This document shows, in pieces, positions 16,865 through 26,264 of a stretch of 64,000 nucleotides of DNA. Both the position numbers and the translations under genes were made by a program. Each line of letters begins with the position of its first letter. Within the stretch, counting starts at the first letter, position 1. The notes beneath the pieces were generated by a model. That model worked only from the letters and a program-made list of their open reading frames with translations. It ran no database searches and was not told the origin of the DNA. Source of the DNA: Gimesia chilikensis (GTDB lineage Bacteria > Planctomycetota > Planctomycetia > Planctomycetales > Planctomycetaceae); the NCBI RefSeq assembly GCF_008329715.1, contig NZ_VTSR01000002.1, forward strand, positions 1 through 64,000. The letters run 5' to 3'.

Positions 16865-18670
16865 ATGATTAACCGCAGTGCTCTCCTCTCCGATCTCCAG
16901 AAACTCCTCAAACGGCTCGAGGCCGATCTGCTCGAACGCAGTGATTCGCCCGATGTCCCCGCGGTCGGGGAGACGCTCCGCACCGAGTACGAACAGGCCC
17001 GCACTGCCGAACGGACCGCACAGAACTATGAAGACTGGCGCAGCGACGCCATCACCCAGGCCGCCGCTGCCTGGGTCCTCTCGGCGGTCTTTGTCCGCTT
17101 CCTCGAAGACAACCAGCTCATCGAGCCCCCCCGCTTCTCAGGTCCCGGCGATCAGCTGCAGCGGGCCCGCGACGAACGCGAACTCTATTTCCGCGCCCAT
17201 CCCACCGAGACCGATCGCGAATACGTGCTCGCCGTCTTTGATGAACTCGCCACGCTCCCCGGCACCCGCGAAGTCTTCGGCGACCACAACCCGCTCCGCG
17301 AACTCCCGCAGTGGCTCTCCGGGGACGCCGCGGGCGAACTGCTCGCCTTCTTCCAGAAGATCGACGCCAACGCCGGCGGTCTCGTCCACGACTTCACCGA
17401 TGCCGACTGGGACACCCGCTTCCTGGGTGATCTCTACCAGGACCTCTCCGAAGCGGCTCGTAAGAAATACGCCCTGCTGCAGACCCCCGAGTTCGTCGAA
17501 GAATTCATCCTCGACCGCACCCTCGAACCGGCCCTCGACGAGTTCGGCCTCGACGCGCCCCCCGTCACCGACGCCCAGGGCACCGCAGTCACCCCCGCCG
17601 GCTTCCGCATGATCGACCCGGCCTGCGGTAGCGGCCACTTTCTGCTCGGCACCTTCCCCCGCCTGCTTGACCGCTGGTACCGCAAAGAGCCCGGCGGCAA
17701 AGTCCGCGACCTCGTCCAGAAAACCCTCGACAGCATCCACGGCGTCGACGTCAATCCCTACGCCATCGCCATTGCCCGCTTCCGCCTGCTCCTCAAAGCC
17801 ATGCAGGCCTGCGACATTCACCAGCTCAAAAACGCCCCCGCCTTCACGCTCCACCTGGCCTGCGGCGACTCACTGCTCCACAGCCCCCTCCGCGGCGGAC
17901 AACAGGTCTTCGACTTCGAACTCACCAGCGACGACGCCGAATGCGAACACGCCTACCAGAGCGAAGACCTCCCCGCCCTCAAACAGACGCTCCGCTCCGG
18001 CATCTACCATGCCGTCGTCGCCAATCCACCCTACATCACCCCCAAAGACCGGCAGCTCAACCAGCGCTACCGCACGCGCTTCGAATCCTGCCATAGTCAG
18101 TACTCCCTGGCCGTCCCCTTTCTGGAACGCATCTTCCGCCTGGCCGTCACCGGCGGCTTCACGGGACAGATCACCGCCAACAGCTTCATGAAACGGGAGT
18201 TCGGCAAAAAACTGATGGGCGAGTGCATCAGCAAAGCCGACCGCCTGCAGGAATCACTCAACCATACCAGCTGGGATTCCTTCAACCAGATTCAAAAGCT
18301 GGCCGCGAAGTTCAAAACCGCGGTCACAAAAATCCTGGACGACCTGCAGCAGGCCCTCGTCAGTGACGAGCATGTCCACGAGCTCGGACCCGCACTGCAG
18401 GCATGCCAGTCGCAGGCATCGCGGCTGATCTCCGATGCACTGGAAAATCTCAAACCGGATCCCGCTCCGCCCGCTGCAACTCCCGATCCCGAGCTGCCCC
18501 CGCCCGCAACCACGCCGGGGGTTAAGGTTATCGAGCAGGATGTCAGACAGGGCCTGACGCTGCCTGAAGCGGAAGAGACACTGACGAAAATCAAGTCCCG
18601 CCTGCAATCAGGACAGTCGGTTCAGATTTACGTAAGCTGGGTGATTGAAGAGGGAGGCACGCAGGCATGA
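16865..18670 (+). CDS. Chimeric PglX (N-terminal methyltransferase half) joined to a PglY-like C-terminus
   Basis: The protein has 601 residues, about half a normal PglX. The first 450 residues follow BREX PglX: helical N-terminus, SAM-binding motif I (DPACGSGHFLLG, about 251), GVDVNPYAIAIAR, catalytic NPPY (about 386) and FTGQITANSFMKREFGKKL. After about residue 452 (near base 18220) the expected continuation into the target-recognition half is absent. The protein instead has a helical, Gln-rich region (KADRLQESLNHTSWDSFNQI), a Pro-rich linker and VKVIEQDVRQGL ... VQIYVSWVIEEGG, which looks like the end of the BREX ATPase PglY. The stop overlaps the pglZ start by 4 nt, the place pglY normally occupies. 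Codon use also changes near the junction, from C-ending to mixed. The simplest reading is an in-frame deletion of several kb; a natural short variant or an assembly error are alternatives. Confidence 0.7.
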   Translation: MINRSALLSDLQKLLKRLEADLLERSDSPDVPAVGETLRTEYEQARTAERTAQNYEDWRSDAITQAAAAWVLSAVFVRFLEDNQLIEPPRFSGPGDQLQRARDERELYFRAHPTETDREYVLAVFDELATLPGTREVFGDHNPLRELPQWLSGDAAGELLAFFQKIDANAGGLVHDFTDADWDTRFLGDLYQDLSEAARKKYALLQTPEFVEEFILDRTLEPALDEFGLDAPPVTDAQGTAVTPAGFRMIDPACGSGHFLLGTFPRLLDRWYRKEPGGKVRDLVQKTLDSIHGVDVNPYAIAIARFRLLLKAMQACDIHQLKNAPAFTLHLACGDSLLHSPLRGGQQVFDFELTSDDAECEHAYQSEDLPALKQTLRSGIYHAVVANPPYITPKDRQLNQRYRTRFESCHSQYSLAVPFLERIFRLAVTGGFTGQITANSFMKREFGKKLMGECISKADRLQESLNHTSWDSFNQIQKLAAKFKTAVTKILDDLQQALVSDEHVHELGPALQACQSQASRLISDALENLKPDPAPPAATPDPELPPPATTPGVKVIEQDVRQGLTLPEAEETLTKIKSRLQSGQSVQIYVSWVIEEGGTQA

Positions 18671-21360
18671 CTCTCACCGCCCCGACCTTCAGTCAGATCA
18701 AAGCCCAGGTCGCGACAATCCAGCAGAAAACGACCCGGGCCGACGTCATCGGCATCCATTCACGTGGACGCTGGAGTGATGAAACCCGCATTCAGGATGG
18801 CGACCAGACCTATCTGATCTACCAGTGCGATTCTCCCCTGGCCTGTCGCATCGCCATTCGCGAACCAGTGCCCGACAAGACGACGAAAGTTCTGATCACA
18901 GGACTGGAAGAAAACGACCTGGGGGATGACCTGCGGTATCGACTGGCCAAGCAGCGGTTGTTCCCGCTTCAACCCTGGCAGATTGTCTGCTCGCTGTTCA
19001 ATGCCCGCAATGTGGACACGCGACTGACGCATCATCCCTGGATGGCCGAGGCCCTGCTGGAACTGGGACCGCGGCACGGTTATCCGCCGGCACGGGGTGG
19101 CTTCCTCGATGCCGATACTGCCTGGTCGCTTTTGCTCGAACATACGATCCAGCTCCGCGGAGAATCGCCCGACCTGACGAGCCTGTTGAAATGGTCACTC
19201 GACCAGACCGCCACCCAGCACTTCCGACACCAATCTGAAGAATTCCAGGGAGCGACCATCGACTGGCTGTGTGAAAAGGCCGGCCCCGTCGCCCGACTGA
19301 TTTTGCAATGCCTGCAGGAGGACAAACCGAAACAACACCCGCTGTCGGTCGGCATTGCCATGCTTGTGCTGTACCACGAAGACGCACGCGGCCGACTGGA
19401 AAAGGCCACAGGCAAGTTTGAAGGGCTGTTCTTCCCGCAAGAGTCCCCCACACCAGACCAGGTGCAGCGCTGGGTGCTTTCCGCCCGCGAGGTGGTTCGT
19501 TCCCTGCAGCACACCGATCTGCATAAGCATCACGTGATCGTGCGACGGGCAGACGACATCCTGAAGGAACTCGCTGCAGCAGAGTACGCCCGGTTGAGCG
19601 ATACGTCGTTGCTGGGTTACGAACAGCGGTTACAGCAGTTCGGCACAACGCTCACCGACATCCTGGATCGTGGCGCCTGGCAGGAAGTCGAACGACTTCA
19701 GGAACTGAAAGCCGCAATCCGCAGTCATGATGCTTCCTTCGATCAGACGCGACAGCTCGAACGGCTGGAAATGGCACTCCGCCTGGTCCGCTGGCTGCAA
19801 TGTGACAAACCATCCGCTGCAGCTTTGCCGCAGTCTTTCGCCGCCGCTGCGCGATACCAGCTGGAGACGGGCGGCTTTGTTGACTGGGCCCGCCTGCAGG
19901 TCCGACACGGTGCGGAAGTGGAAGCCCTTTCACAGGCATATCAGCGGTTGTTTGAAACCGTGACCCAGATTCGCGAACAGCAGTCAGAACACTTTGGAAC
20001 GCTGCTGGCTGAATGGACCGCGTCAGGCTCAAAAGGGAATGACGTACTGCCTGTTGAACAGATCATCGAGCAGACCATCGCGCCGCTGGCAGAGTCGCAA
20101 CCGGTCCTGTTGCTCGTGATCGACGGTATGAGTGTCGCTGTCTGCCGCGAACTGCTCAGCGACCTGACCCGCAATGAATGGGTGGCGCTGGCGGAACCAA
20201 ATCAACGATTCAACAGACCCGGAATCGCCGCGATCCCCTCGGCAACGGAGTTCTCGCGAACGAGCCTCTTAACCGGCAAACTGATGCAGGGGGGACAGCA
20301 CGATGAGAAAAAGGGATTCGAAAATCATCCCCGGCTGTCAGGCAACTCGCCAGGGGGAGCATCCCCGCTGCTGTTTCACAAGGCCGCGCTGCAGGGACCG
20401 GAACAAAGTCAGGTGCGAAAGGAAATCGCTTCCACCCGGCGCGTTGTCGGTGTGGTGATCAACGCCGTCGATGACAATCTGCTCAAAGGGGAGCAACTGG
20501 ATACACGCTGGTCCCGCGATCAGATTCAGCTGCTCACTTCACTGTTGCACGATGCCCGCAGTGCAGGCCGACTGGTGGTTCTCGTCAGCGATCACGGCCA
20601 TGTGCTCGATTGCCAGACTCAGAATATCAACACCCCGGATGAGACGGCGGGGGGCGAACGCTGGCGTCCTGCAGGTTCGGCTCCTGTTACAGGAGAGCTG
20701 CTGATTTCAGGTAGCCGCGTACAGACCACAGATCAGAAACTGATCGCCCCCTGGAGCGAACGCATCCGCTATAGCATGAAGAAAAACGGCTATCACGGGG
20801 GGCTCTCACCTCAGGAAATGGTCGTACCGATAGTGGTGCTTACCAACTCGGATGAACTCCCGCCACACTGGAGTGAGCAGCCCATCGACACCCCCGTCTG
20901 GTGGGATGAACTACCGCCGGAGCATGAAATGCTTGTGCCCTCCCCTCCCGTTCGCACTCGCAAGAAAAAGGTCGAAAAGGCACCGCTGCTGTTCAAAGAA
21001 CTGAAAGAGGAAGTAGAAACGCCGCAAGCCAGCGAAGCTCCCGAGGTCCCGAAATGGATTCAGCAACTACTCGAGAGCCCGGTCTTTGCAGACCAGAAAC
21101 GGCTGGGGGGGCGACGGGTTCCGGAAGACAAAGAGTTCTCACGCCTGCTGCAGGCGCTGGATCGGCGCGATGGTACGATGACACTTCGCGCCCTGACACG
21201 CGCACTCGACGCGGCTCCTCTGCGAATGCCCGGGTTTCTGGCCAAAGTGGAACGTGTCTTGAATATCGATGGCTACGATGTGATCCGTTACGACGAAACT
21301 TCGGACACCGTGGAACTGCAGCGAGAGCTGCTGCTCAAACAGTATGACCTGGATGACTAA
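18667..21360 (+). CDS. pglZ: BREX type 2 PglZ, alkaline-phosphatase-fold protein
   Basis: The protein has 897 residues. The PglZ domain is seen in the centre: VLLLVIDGMSVAVCRELL (about 478), IPSATEFSRTSLLTGKL (the usual nucleophile region) and VVLVSDHGHVLD (about 640), giving Asp/His metal ligands. The N-terminal 450 residues are helical and specific to the family. A basic linker (about 760-780) leads to a C-terminal winged-helix-like end. PglZ is the signature protein of BREX systems, a nuclease/phosphatase-fold partner of PglX. It overlaps the preceding gene (ATGA) and is followed immediately by brxD, so it belongs to one operon. It appears full length. Confidence 0.88.
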   Translation: MTLTAPTFSQIKAQVATIQQKTTRADVIGIHSRGRWSDETRIQDGDQTYLIYQCDSPLACRIAIREPVPDKTTKVLITGLEENDLGDDLRYRLAKQRLFPLQPWQIVCSLFNARNVDTRLTHHPWMAEALLELGPRHGYPPARGGFLDADTAWSLLLEHTIQLRGESPDLTSLLKWSLDQTATQHFRHQSEEFQGATIDWLCEKAGPVARLILQCLQEDKPKQHPLSVGIAMLVLYHEDARGRLEKATGKFEGLFFPQESPTPDQVQRWVLSAREVVRSLQHTDLHKHHVIVRRADDILKELAAAEYARLSDTSLLGYEQRLQQFGTTLTDILDRGAWQEVERLQELKAAIRSHDASFDQTRQLERLEMALRLVRWLQCDKPSAAALPQSFAAAARYQLETGGFVDWARLQVRHGAEVEALSQAYQRLFETVTQIREQQSEHFGTLLAEWTASGSKGNDVLPVEQIIEQTIAPLAESQPVLLLVIDGMSVAVCRELLSDLTRNEWVALAEPNQRFNRPGIAAIPSATEFSRTSLLTGKLMQGGQHDEKKGFENHPRLSGNSPGGASPLLFHKAALQGPEQSQVRKEIASTRRVVGVVINAVDDNLLKGEQLDTRWSRDQIQLLTSLLHDARSAGRLVVLVSDHGHVLDCQTQNINTPDETAGGERWRPAGSAPVTGELLISGSRVQTTDQKLIAPWSERIRYSMKKNGYHGGLSPQEMVVPIVVLTNSDELPPHWSEQPIDTPVWWDELPPEHEMLVPSPPVRTRKKKVEKAPLLFKELKEEVETPQASEAPEVPKWIQQLLESPVFADQKRLGGRRVPEDKEFSRLLQALDRRDGTMTLRALTRALDAAPLRMPGFLAKVERVLNIDGYDVIRYDETSDTVELQRELLLKQYDLDD

Positions 21361-21366
21361 TTGCCA

Positions 21367-22683
21367 ATGATCAGTCCCCGACGACGCGAAGAAATTATTG
21401 ATGCACTCCGCCGCGGCACCGTTCCGCAAAACAGTCTCGATGCATTTGCCGTCGGCCTGGAGCGGTTCGAACCTGCCCTCACAGAAGAACTGCAGAAAGT
21501 CGCTTCAACCGGAGGTGTGTTCAAGGCAGTTCGCGGAGAGTACGGCTGCGGAAAAACATTTTTCTCCCGCTGGCTCGCCGACCAGGCACGCAAGCAGGGG
21601 TTTGCGACAGCGGAAGTGCAGGTCTCGGAAACTGAAACGCCCCTGCATCGACTGGAAACCGTCTACCGCCGACTGATGGAACGACTTTCGACTGCCGACA
21701 CGCCACAGGGAGCCTGGCGAAATGTCGTCGACGGCTGGTTCTATGCGCTGGAAGAGGATGTCCTTTCAGAAGGTCAGATCGATGAATCAGATCAGCAGGC
21801 ACTGCTTGAGCGCAGCAGCGAACTCCTGGAACAGCGACTGGCACGGGTAACCGACATCACGCCAACCTTCAGTACCGCCTTGCGAGGCTACCGTCGGGCA
21901 CAGGCTGCGGGGGAACGGGCTGTCGCAGATGGGATTCTGGCCTGGCTGGCCGGGCAACCGAATGTCTCTGCTTCCGCAAAACGCTACTGCGGGGTGAAGG
22001 GGGACATCGACCACTTTGGTGCTCTCAGTTTTCTGCAGGGAGTGCTGACGGTCCTGCGGGACTCGGGCCATCCGGGGCTGCTGCTGATCCTGGATGAAGT
22101 CGAAACCATTCAACGCGTTCGCAGCGATGTGCGGGATAAAAGCCTCAATGCACTCCGCCAGCTGATCGACGAAGTTGACTCCGGTCGCTTCCCCGGACTG
22201 TATCTTCTGGTCACCGGCACTCCCGCGTTTTATGAGGGACCGCAGGGCATCCAGCGTCTGGAACCGCTGGCTCAGCGACTGCACGTCGACTTTCAGACTG
22301 ACGCCCGGTTTGATAATCCCCGCGCTCCCCAGATTCGGCTCCCGGCCTTCAGCCTGGAACGCCTCTGTCTGGTCGGATGCAGAGTCCGAGATCTCTTCCA
22401 GCAGCATGCCCAGGCACCGGAGCGGATTTCAAAATTGTGTGATGACAGCTATATCCAGGAACTGGCCCAGGCAGTGGCGGGGAAACTGGGGGGGAAAGTC
22501 GGCGTCGCACCTCGAATCTTTCTGAAAAAGCTGGTTGCCGATATCCTCGATCGCATCGATCAGTTCGACGATTTCGATCCGCATGAACATTATCGGCTGA
22601 CGATGTCCGATACTGAATTAACCCCCGTCGAACGCCAGGCCGCCGGCGCCACTGATGTGGATGACATCGAACTCGAACTCTAG
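21367..22683 (+). CDS. brxD: BREX ATP-binding protein BrxD
   Basis: The protein has 438 residues from the ATG at 21367; a TTG at 21361 is a possible alternative start. Walker A is GEYGCGKTFF (about 57-66), Walker B is LLLILDEVETIQR (about 238) and a sensor-like stretch is LYLLVTGTPAFYEG. It resembles the BrxD AAA+ ATPase that accompanies BrxHI in type 2 and type 6 BREX loci. Because the PglY ATPase is missing here, BrxD is the only complete AAA+ ATPase left in the locus. It follows pglZ directly and is followed after 9 bp by the next gene. Confidence 0.82.
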   Translation: MISPRRREEIIDALRRGTVPQNSLDAFAVGLERFEPALTEELQKVASTGGVFKAVRGEYGCGKTFFSRWLADQARKQGFATAEVQVSETETPLHRLETVYRRLMERLSTADTPQGAWRNVVDGWFYALEEDVLSEGQIDESDQQALLERSSELLEQRLARVTDITPTFSTALRGYRRAQAAGERAVADGILAWLAGQPNVSASAKRYCGVKGDIDHFGALSFLQGVLTVLRDSGHPGLLLILDEVETIQRVRSDVRDKSLNALRQLIDEVDSGRFPGLYLLVTGTPAFYEGPQGIQRLEPLAQRLHVDFQTDARFDNPRAPQIRLPAFSLERLCLVGCRVRDLFQQHAQAPERISKLCDDSYIQELAQAVAGKLGGKVGVAPRIFLKKLVADILDRIDQFDDFDPHEHYRLTMSDTELTPVERQAAGATDVDDIELEL

Positions 22684-22692
22684 AGGTGTGAT

Positions 22693-23832
22693 ATGCCGAA
22701 GCAGACGCTGAAAGAGATGCTGGAATCTCTGAATCAGCTGGGTTCAAGCGAGAATCAACCGGAGACCCTGATCTACAACGAAGGCTGGATGCTGCGTCTG
22801 ATTCTACAGGCCGCAGAAGAGGGCTATTTGCCAGACTATTTCCCAGAAAAATTTAAATGGTTCGCAGAAGGGCAACTGCGATCTCCTTTCGGCAGGAAAA
22901 AGGGAACCTCATACGAGAAAAACACCCACGCCGACGGCGTTGTCGGCGACATCACCACAGATGACGAAACAAAGAGCGCCATCGAATTAGATTCCAATGC
23001 CAAACATTTTTGTGTTTACGAAGCAAAGATGTTTTCAGGACTTTCGCGGGGAACTAAAAATGCGCCAGATTATAATCAAGCAGCACGCACGATCGCCTGT
23101 ATGGCACATACACTAGAAACAGCCAAGCAACCACCTCATAAACTGAAATCTATAGGATTCTTTGTTATTGCTCCTCAGGCTCAGATCAACAAGGGAATGT
23201 TCGACGCTGCCATAGATGCTGATTCGATACGAGAAGCCGTTGGAAATCGTATATCTCAGTTCTCTGTAGATGCGCAAGTGACGTTTATGAATTGGCAAAC
23301 TGAATGGTTCGAGCCACTCCTCGAAAAAATGGTGCAAGATGAGTCTTTGAAGTGTATTGCCTGGGAAGACCTGATAAATGAGTTGACTCAATTTAAAGAC
23401 GAAATAAATAAATTCTATGGGCTTTGTTTAAATTATAATTCACGTCAGCAGGATCCACCTTCTACCTCGCTACCTGACAGTGGTAAATTCTATAAGATTT
23501 CAGAAGACAAGCGGAAAGACCAAACTGTTGTCGTCTGTTTCTCGGGGGCTCGGCGGAGTCGAGTGTATCAACCTGGCAAACGCGAGAAGTCATTCCTGGT
23601 TGCAAATGAGTGCTTAACTCCTGTCGAGGTCGAGGAAGGAATGGTGGTTCCCCATTCCCCTCAAGTGAACTGGAAGTACCAATACAAAGACGACAAAGAC
23701 GACAAAGACCAGGCATATACAGTTAAAGTTCTCAATACCGGTCCCTGCAACAGTCGCGTCATCAAAGTCGATAACAGTCAGGACGAAACCTCGTTTCTGG
23801 TTCCGAATCACTTTCTCGAAGAAATAAAGTGA
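22693..23832 (+). CDS. Unrecognised BREX-operon protein with PD-(D/E)XK-like residues and a duplicated C-terminal module
   Basis: This is a 379-residue protein I cannot assign to a named family. The N-terminal 145 residues have a nuclease-like order: Glu30 (NEGWMLRLIL), Asp81 (HADGVVGD), Glu110-Ala-Lys112 (VYEAKMFSG) and a following helix with Gln129 (YNQAARTIACM). This is the D...ExK plus Gln pattern of PD-(D/E)XK enzymes. A helical middle follows. The C-terminal 105 residues contain two similar beta-rich units (275-312 and 338-379), each beginning KDQ and ending SFLV(A/P)N, separated by an acidic KDDKDDKD stretch. Base composition is more AT-rich than in the flanking brx genes, suggesting separate acquisition. 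Spacing of 9 and 12 bp to its neighbours places it inside the BREX operon, so a DNA-cutting or DNA-binding accessory role is plausible. Confidence 0.7.
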   Translation: MPKQTLKEMLESLNQLGSSENQPETLIYNEGWMLRLILQAAEEGYLPDYFPEKFKWFAEGQLRSPFGRKKGTSYEKNTHADGVVGDITTDDETKSAIELDSNAKHFCVYEAKMFSGLSRGTKNAPDYNQAARTIACMAHTLETAKQPPHKLKSIGFFVIAPQAQINKGMFDAAIDADSIREAVGNRISQFSVDAQVTFMNWQTEWFEPLLEKMVQDESLKCIAWEDLINELTQFKDEINKFYGLCLNYNSRQQDPPSTSLPDSGKFYKISEDKRKDQTVVVCFSGARRSRVYQPGKREKSFLVANECLTPVEVEEGMVVPHSPQVNWKYQYKDDKDDKDQAYTVKVLNTGPCNSRVIKVDNSQDETSFLVPNHFLEEIK

Positions 23833-23844
23833 AGGACTTTCCGC

Positions 23845-25947
23845 TTGAGCAGTTTTGACCTTCTCCATCCTGCGCTGCAGCATCACATCGTCAACAGTCT
23901 GGGCTGGCGAGAGTTGCGCCCGTTTCAGGATGCGGTCATTCCGGAAATTCTGGCGGGGAAACACCTGATTGTGCTGGCACCGACCGCGGGCGGCAAAACG
24001 GAAGCAGCTTTTTTCCCCGTCGTGTCCCGGATGCTCACTGAGGAATGGAACGGCCTGAGTGTGCTTTATATCTGTCCCATCAAAGCGCTGCTCAATAATC
24101 TGGACATCCGCCTGCAGGGGTACTGTCGGCTGCTGGGACGACGCTCCGCACTCTGGCACGGAGATGTGAAACCGGGAGAACGGAAAAAGATTCTGCGCGA
24201 ACCGCCGGACTGCCTGTTGACCACACCTGAATCGCTGGAAGTAATGCTGGACTCTCCCAACGTCGATGCGCAACGCCTGTTTGGCAATCTGCAGGTGGTC
24301 ATCATTGATGAAATCCACGCTTTCGCCGGCGACGATCGGGGCTGGCATCTGCTCTCCGTACTCGAACGGATCTCGCGTATCGCGGGGCGGGAGCTGCAAC
24401 GTCTGGGGCTTTCCGCTACCGTGGGAAATCCAGAAACGCTCGTGGACTGGCTCGCCGGCTCCTGTCAGCGGCCCCGTGATGTTTTTCTCCCGCCGGCCTC
24501 CGTCGCGGATGCAGCCGACGTCCAACTGGATTACGTGGGCTCACTCTCGAATGCGGCAGTCGTCATTTCCCGGCTCCATCGGGGTGAGAAACGGCTGGTC
24601 TTCGTCGACAGTCGGGCGCGAGCAGAACAGCTGGCTTCAGAACTGGGGCGACTGGAAATCACCACGTTTGTGACGCATAGTTCCCTCAGCCAGGAACAGC
24701 GAAAGCAGGCTGAAGAGGCGTTTGCTTCGCGTGATGATTGTGTCATCGTTGCTACCAGTGTGCTCGAACTGGGGATCGATGTCGGCAATCTGGATCGAGT
24801 GATTCAAATCGACTCGCCGCCCACCGTTTCCAGTTTCCTGCAGCGGATGGGGCGCACCGGCCGCCGCGCGGGAACACTGCGGAACTGCCTGTTCCTGGCT
24901 ACCAAAGAAGAAACGCTCATTCAGGCAGCCGCTCTGATTGAGCTCTGGGCAGCCGGCTATGTCGAACCGGTTCAACCTCCCCCTCTGCCCTATCATATTC
25001 TGGCCCAGCAGTTGATGGCACTTATCCTGCAGGAAAGCGGGATCGGGCGCACCGACTGGTTTGACTGGCTCAAAGGCGTTTCGGGTTTTCAGAGCATTCC
25101 AGCTGAGCAGGTCGAACAGCTGGTGAAATCGATGCTCGAACGGGAGATCCTCTGGGAAGAAGCGGGCATCCTGGGCATGGGACAAGCGGGAGAGAACACC
25201 TATGGACGCAGACATTTCATGGAGCTGTTTTCGGTATTTCTCTCGCCCCCGCTCTTTGCCATCCTTTATGGACGCCAGGAACTGGGGTATGTCGATGAAA
25301 TGACATTTCTCAGTAAACAGGACGGCCCACGAATTCTTTTGCTGGGAGGCCGTGCCTGGCAGATTAATCATATCGACTGGCAGAGGCAGAAAGCCTGGGT
25401 AGAACCAACCGATTCCAAAGGACGCACACGCTGGTCAGGAGCTGGTCAGGGCCTGGCGTATCGTATGACGCAGGCAATGCTGCAAATTCTAGCGACGACA
25501 GAGAACCGGGACTATTGGTCTCAGAGAGCCACGCAGACACTCACGGAACTTCGAGAGGAGAATACCTGGCTGCAGCCGAAATCTACAGTCGTACTTCAGA
25601 CGGGAGGTCAGGAAGTTGAATGGTGGACCTATGCTGGATCGCTGGTCAATGCCGCACTGGCCGGCCAGCTTTCCCGTCTGACACGAAGCGAAGTCCGGTG
25701 CGACAGTTTCATGCTGACCTTTCAGTCCTCCCTCGCGTTCGAGGATATCAAGACGGCGGTCTCCGCAGTCGTCCGGCAAAACGCTGACGACATGTACCCG
25801 GCTGTTGAAGAAGAAGCTTTAGAAGGGCTCAAATTCTCCGAATGCCTGCCCGCGGAACTGGCCATCCTGATGCTGGCCCACCGCCTGCAGGACAGAAACG
25901 CCACCAGGGAACTCCTCCAGCAACCAGTCAGATATGTGATTCAATAG
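23845..25947 (+). CDS. brxHI: BREX helicase BrxHI (Lhr-like superfamily 2)
   Basis: The protein has 700 residues from a TTG start (23845), chosen because the frame opens 12 bp after the previous stop and no earlier ATG fits. Superfamily 2 motifs are in order: Q-like LGWRELRPFQDAV, Walker A APTAGGKTEAAFF (about 45), Ia VLYICPIKALLNNL, DEIH box IIDEIHAFAG (about 154), motif III LGLSATVGNPE, then motif V ATSVLELGIDVG and motif VI QRMGRTGRRAG. The C-terminal 300 residues are Lhr-like. BrxHI is the usual helicase of type 2 BREX loci and probably remodels DNA during the response to phage. It is the last gene of the operon. Confidence 0.85.
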   Translation: MSSFDLLHPALQHHIVNSLGWRELRPFQDAVIPEILAGKHLIVLAPTAGGKTEAAFFPVVSRMLTEEWNGLSVLYICPIKALLNNLDIRLQGYCRLLGRRSALWHGDVKPGERKKILREPPDCLLTTPESLEVMLDSPNVDAQRLFGNLQVVIIDEIHAFAGDDRGWHLLSVLERISRIAGRELQRLGLSATVGNPETLVDWLAGSCQRPRDVFLPPASVADAADVQLDYVGSLSNAAVVISRLHRGEKRLVFVDSRARAEQLASELGRLEITTFVTHSSLSQEQRKQAEEAFASRDDCVIVATSVLELGIDVGNLDRVIQIDSPPTVSSFLQRMGRTGRRAGTLRNCLFLATKEETLIQAAALIELWAAGYVEPVQPPPLPYHILAQQLMALILQESGIGRTDWFDWLKGVSGFQSIPAEQVEQLVKSMLEREILWEEAGILGMGQAGENTYGRRHFMELFSVFLSPPLFAILYGRQELGYVDEMTFLSKQDGPRILLLGGRAWQINHIDWQRQKAWVEPTDSKGRTRWSGAGQGLAYRMTQAMLQILATTENRDYWSQRATQTLTELREENTWLQPKSTVVLQTGGQEVEWWTYAGSLVNAALAGQLSRLTRSEVRCDSFMLTFQSSLAFEDIKTAVSAVVRQNADDMYPAVEEEALEGLKFSECLPAELAILMLAHRLQDRNATRELLQQPVRYVIQ

Positions 25948-26264
25948 GAAGTTTGTTCGAGACATTCGATTCTGACGAACGGACCAGAAAACTGACTCAG
26001 GCAGCTGCTCTCTTAGTCAAAAACTCTAAACCACACGATTAAGGGCATTCAGAGATCAGGGCAATAAGTCGCTTTGCTAAAAATCTTTCCGCCACTTCAG
26101 CTGTGGGTTAAATCAGAAGCAATCTATTCATAGAGTTGAGTATGCAGCTGATTTCCAAGGTTCTAGAGGCGGGTCATGGCTTGTGACAGTCATCTTATTC
26201 AGTCATACGGAGCCCTTCGTTGCGGATGTTGCTACGCTTTTGCTGGTTATCACTTCCTTCGGAA
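25948..26264. other. Intergenic region after the BREX operon
   Basis: No gene or strong hairpin is seen. It is convergent space between the plus-strand BREX operon and minus-strand material. The far end borders the FGE relic. Confidence 0.4.

Noticed and set aside
17138-17854. A 238-codon minus-strand frame opposite the PglX-like part.
   Set aside because: It is a shadow of the C-rich coding strand, rich in Gly/Val/Glu with no domain, and the PglX motifs lie on the other strand.
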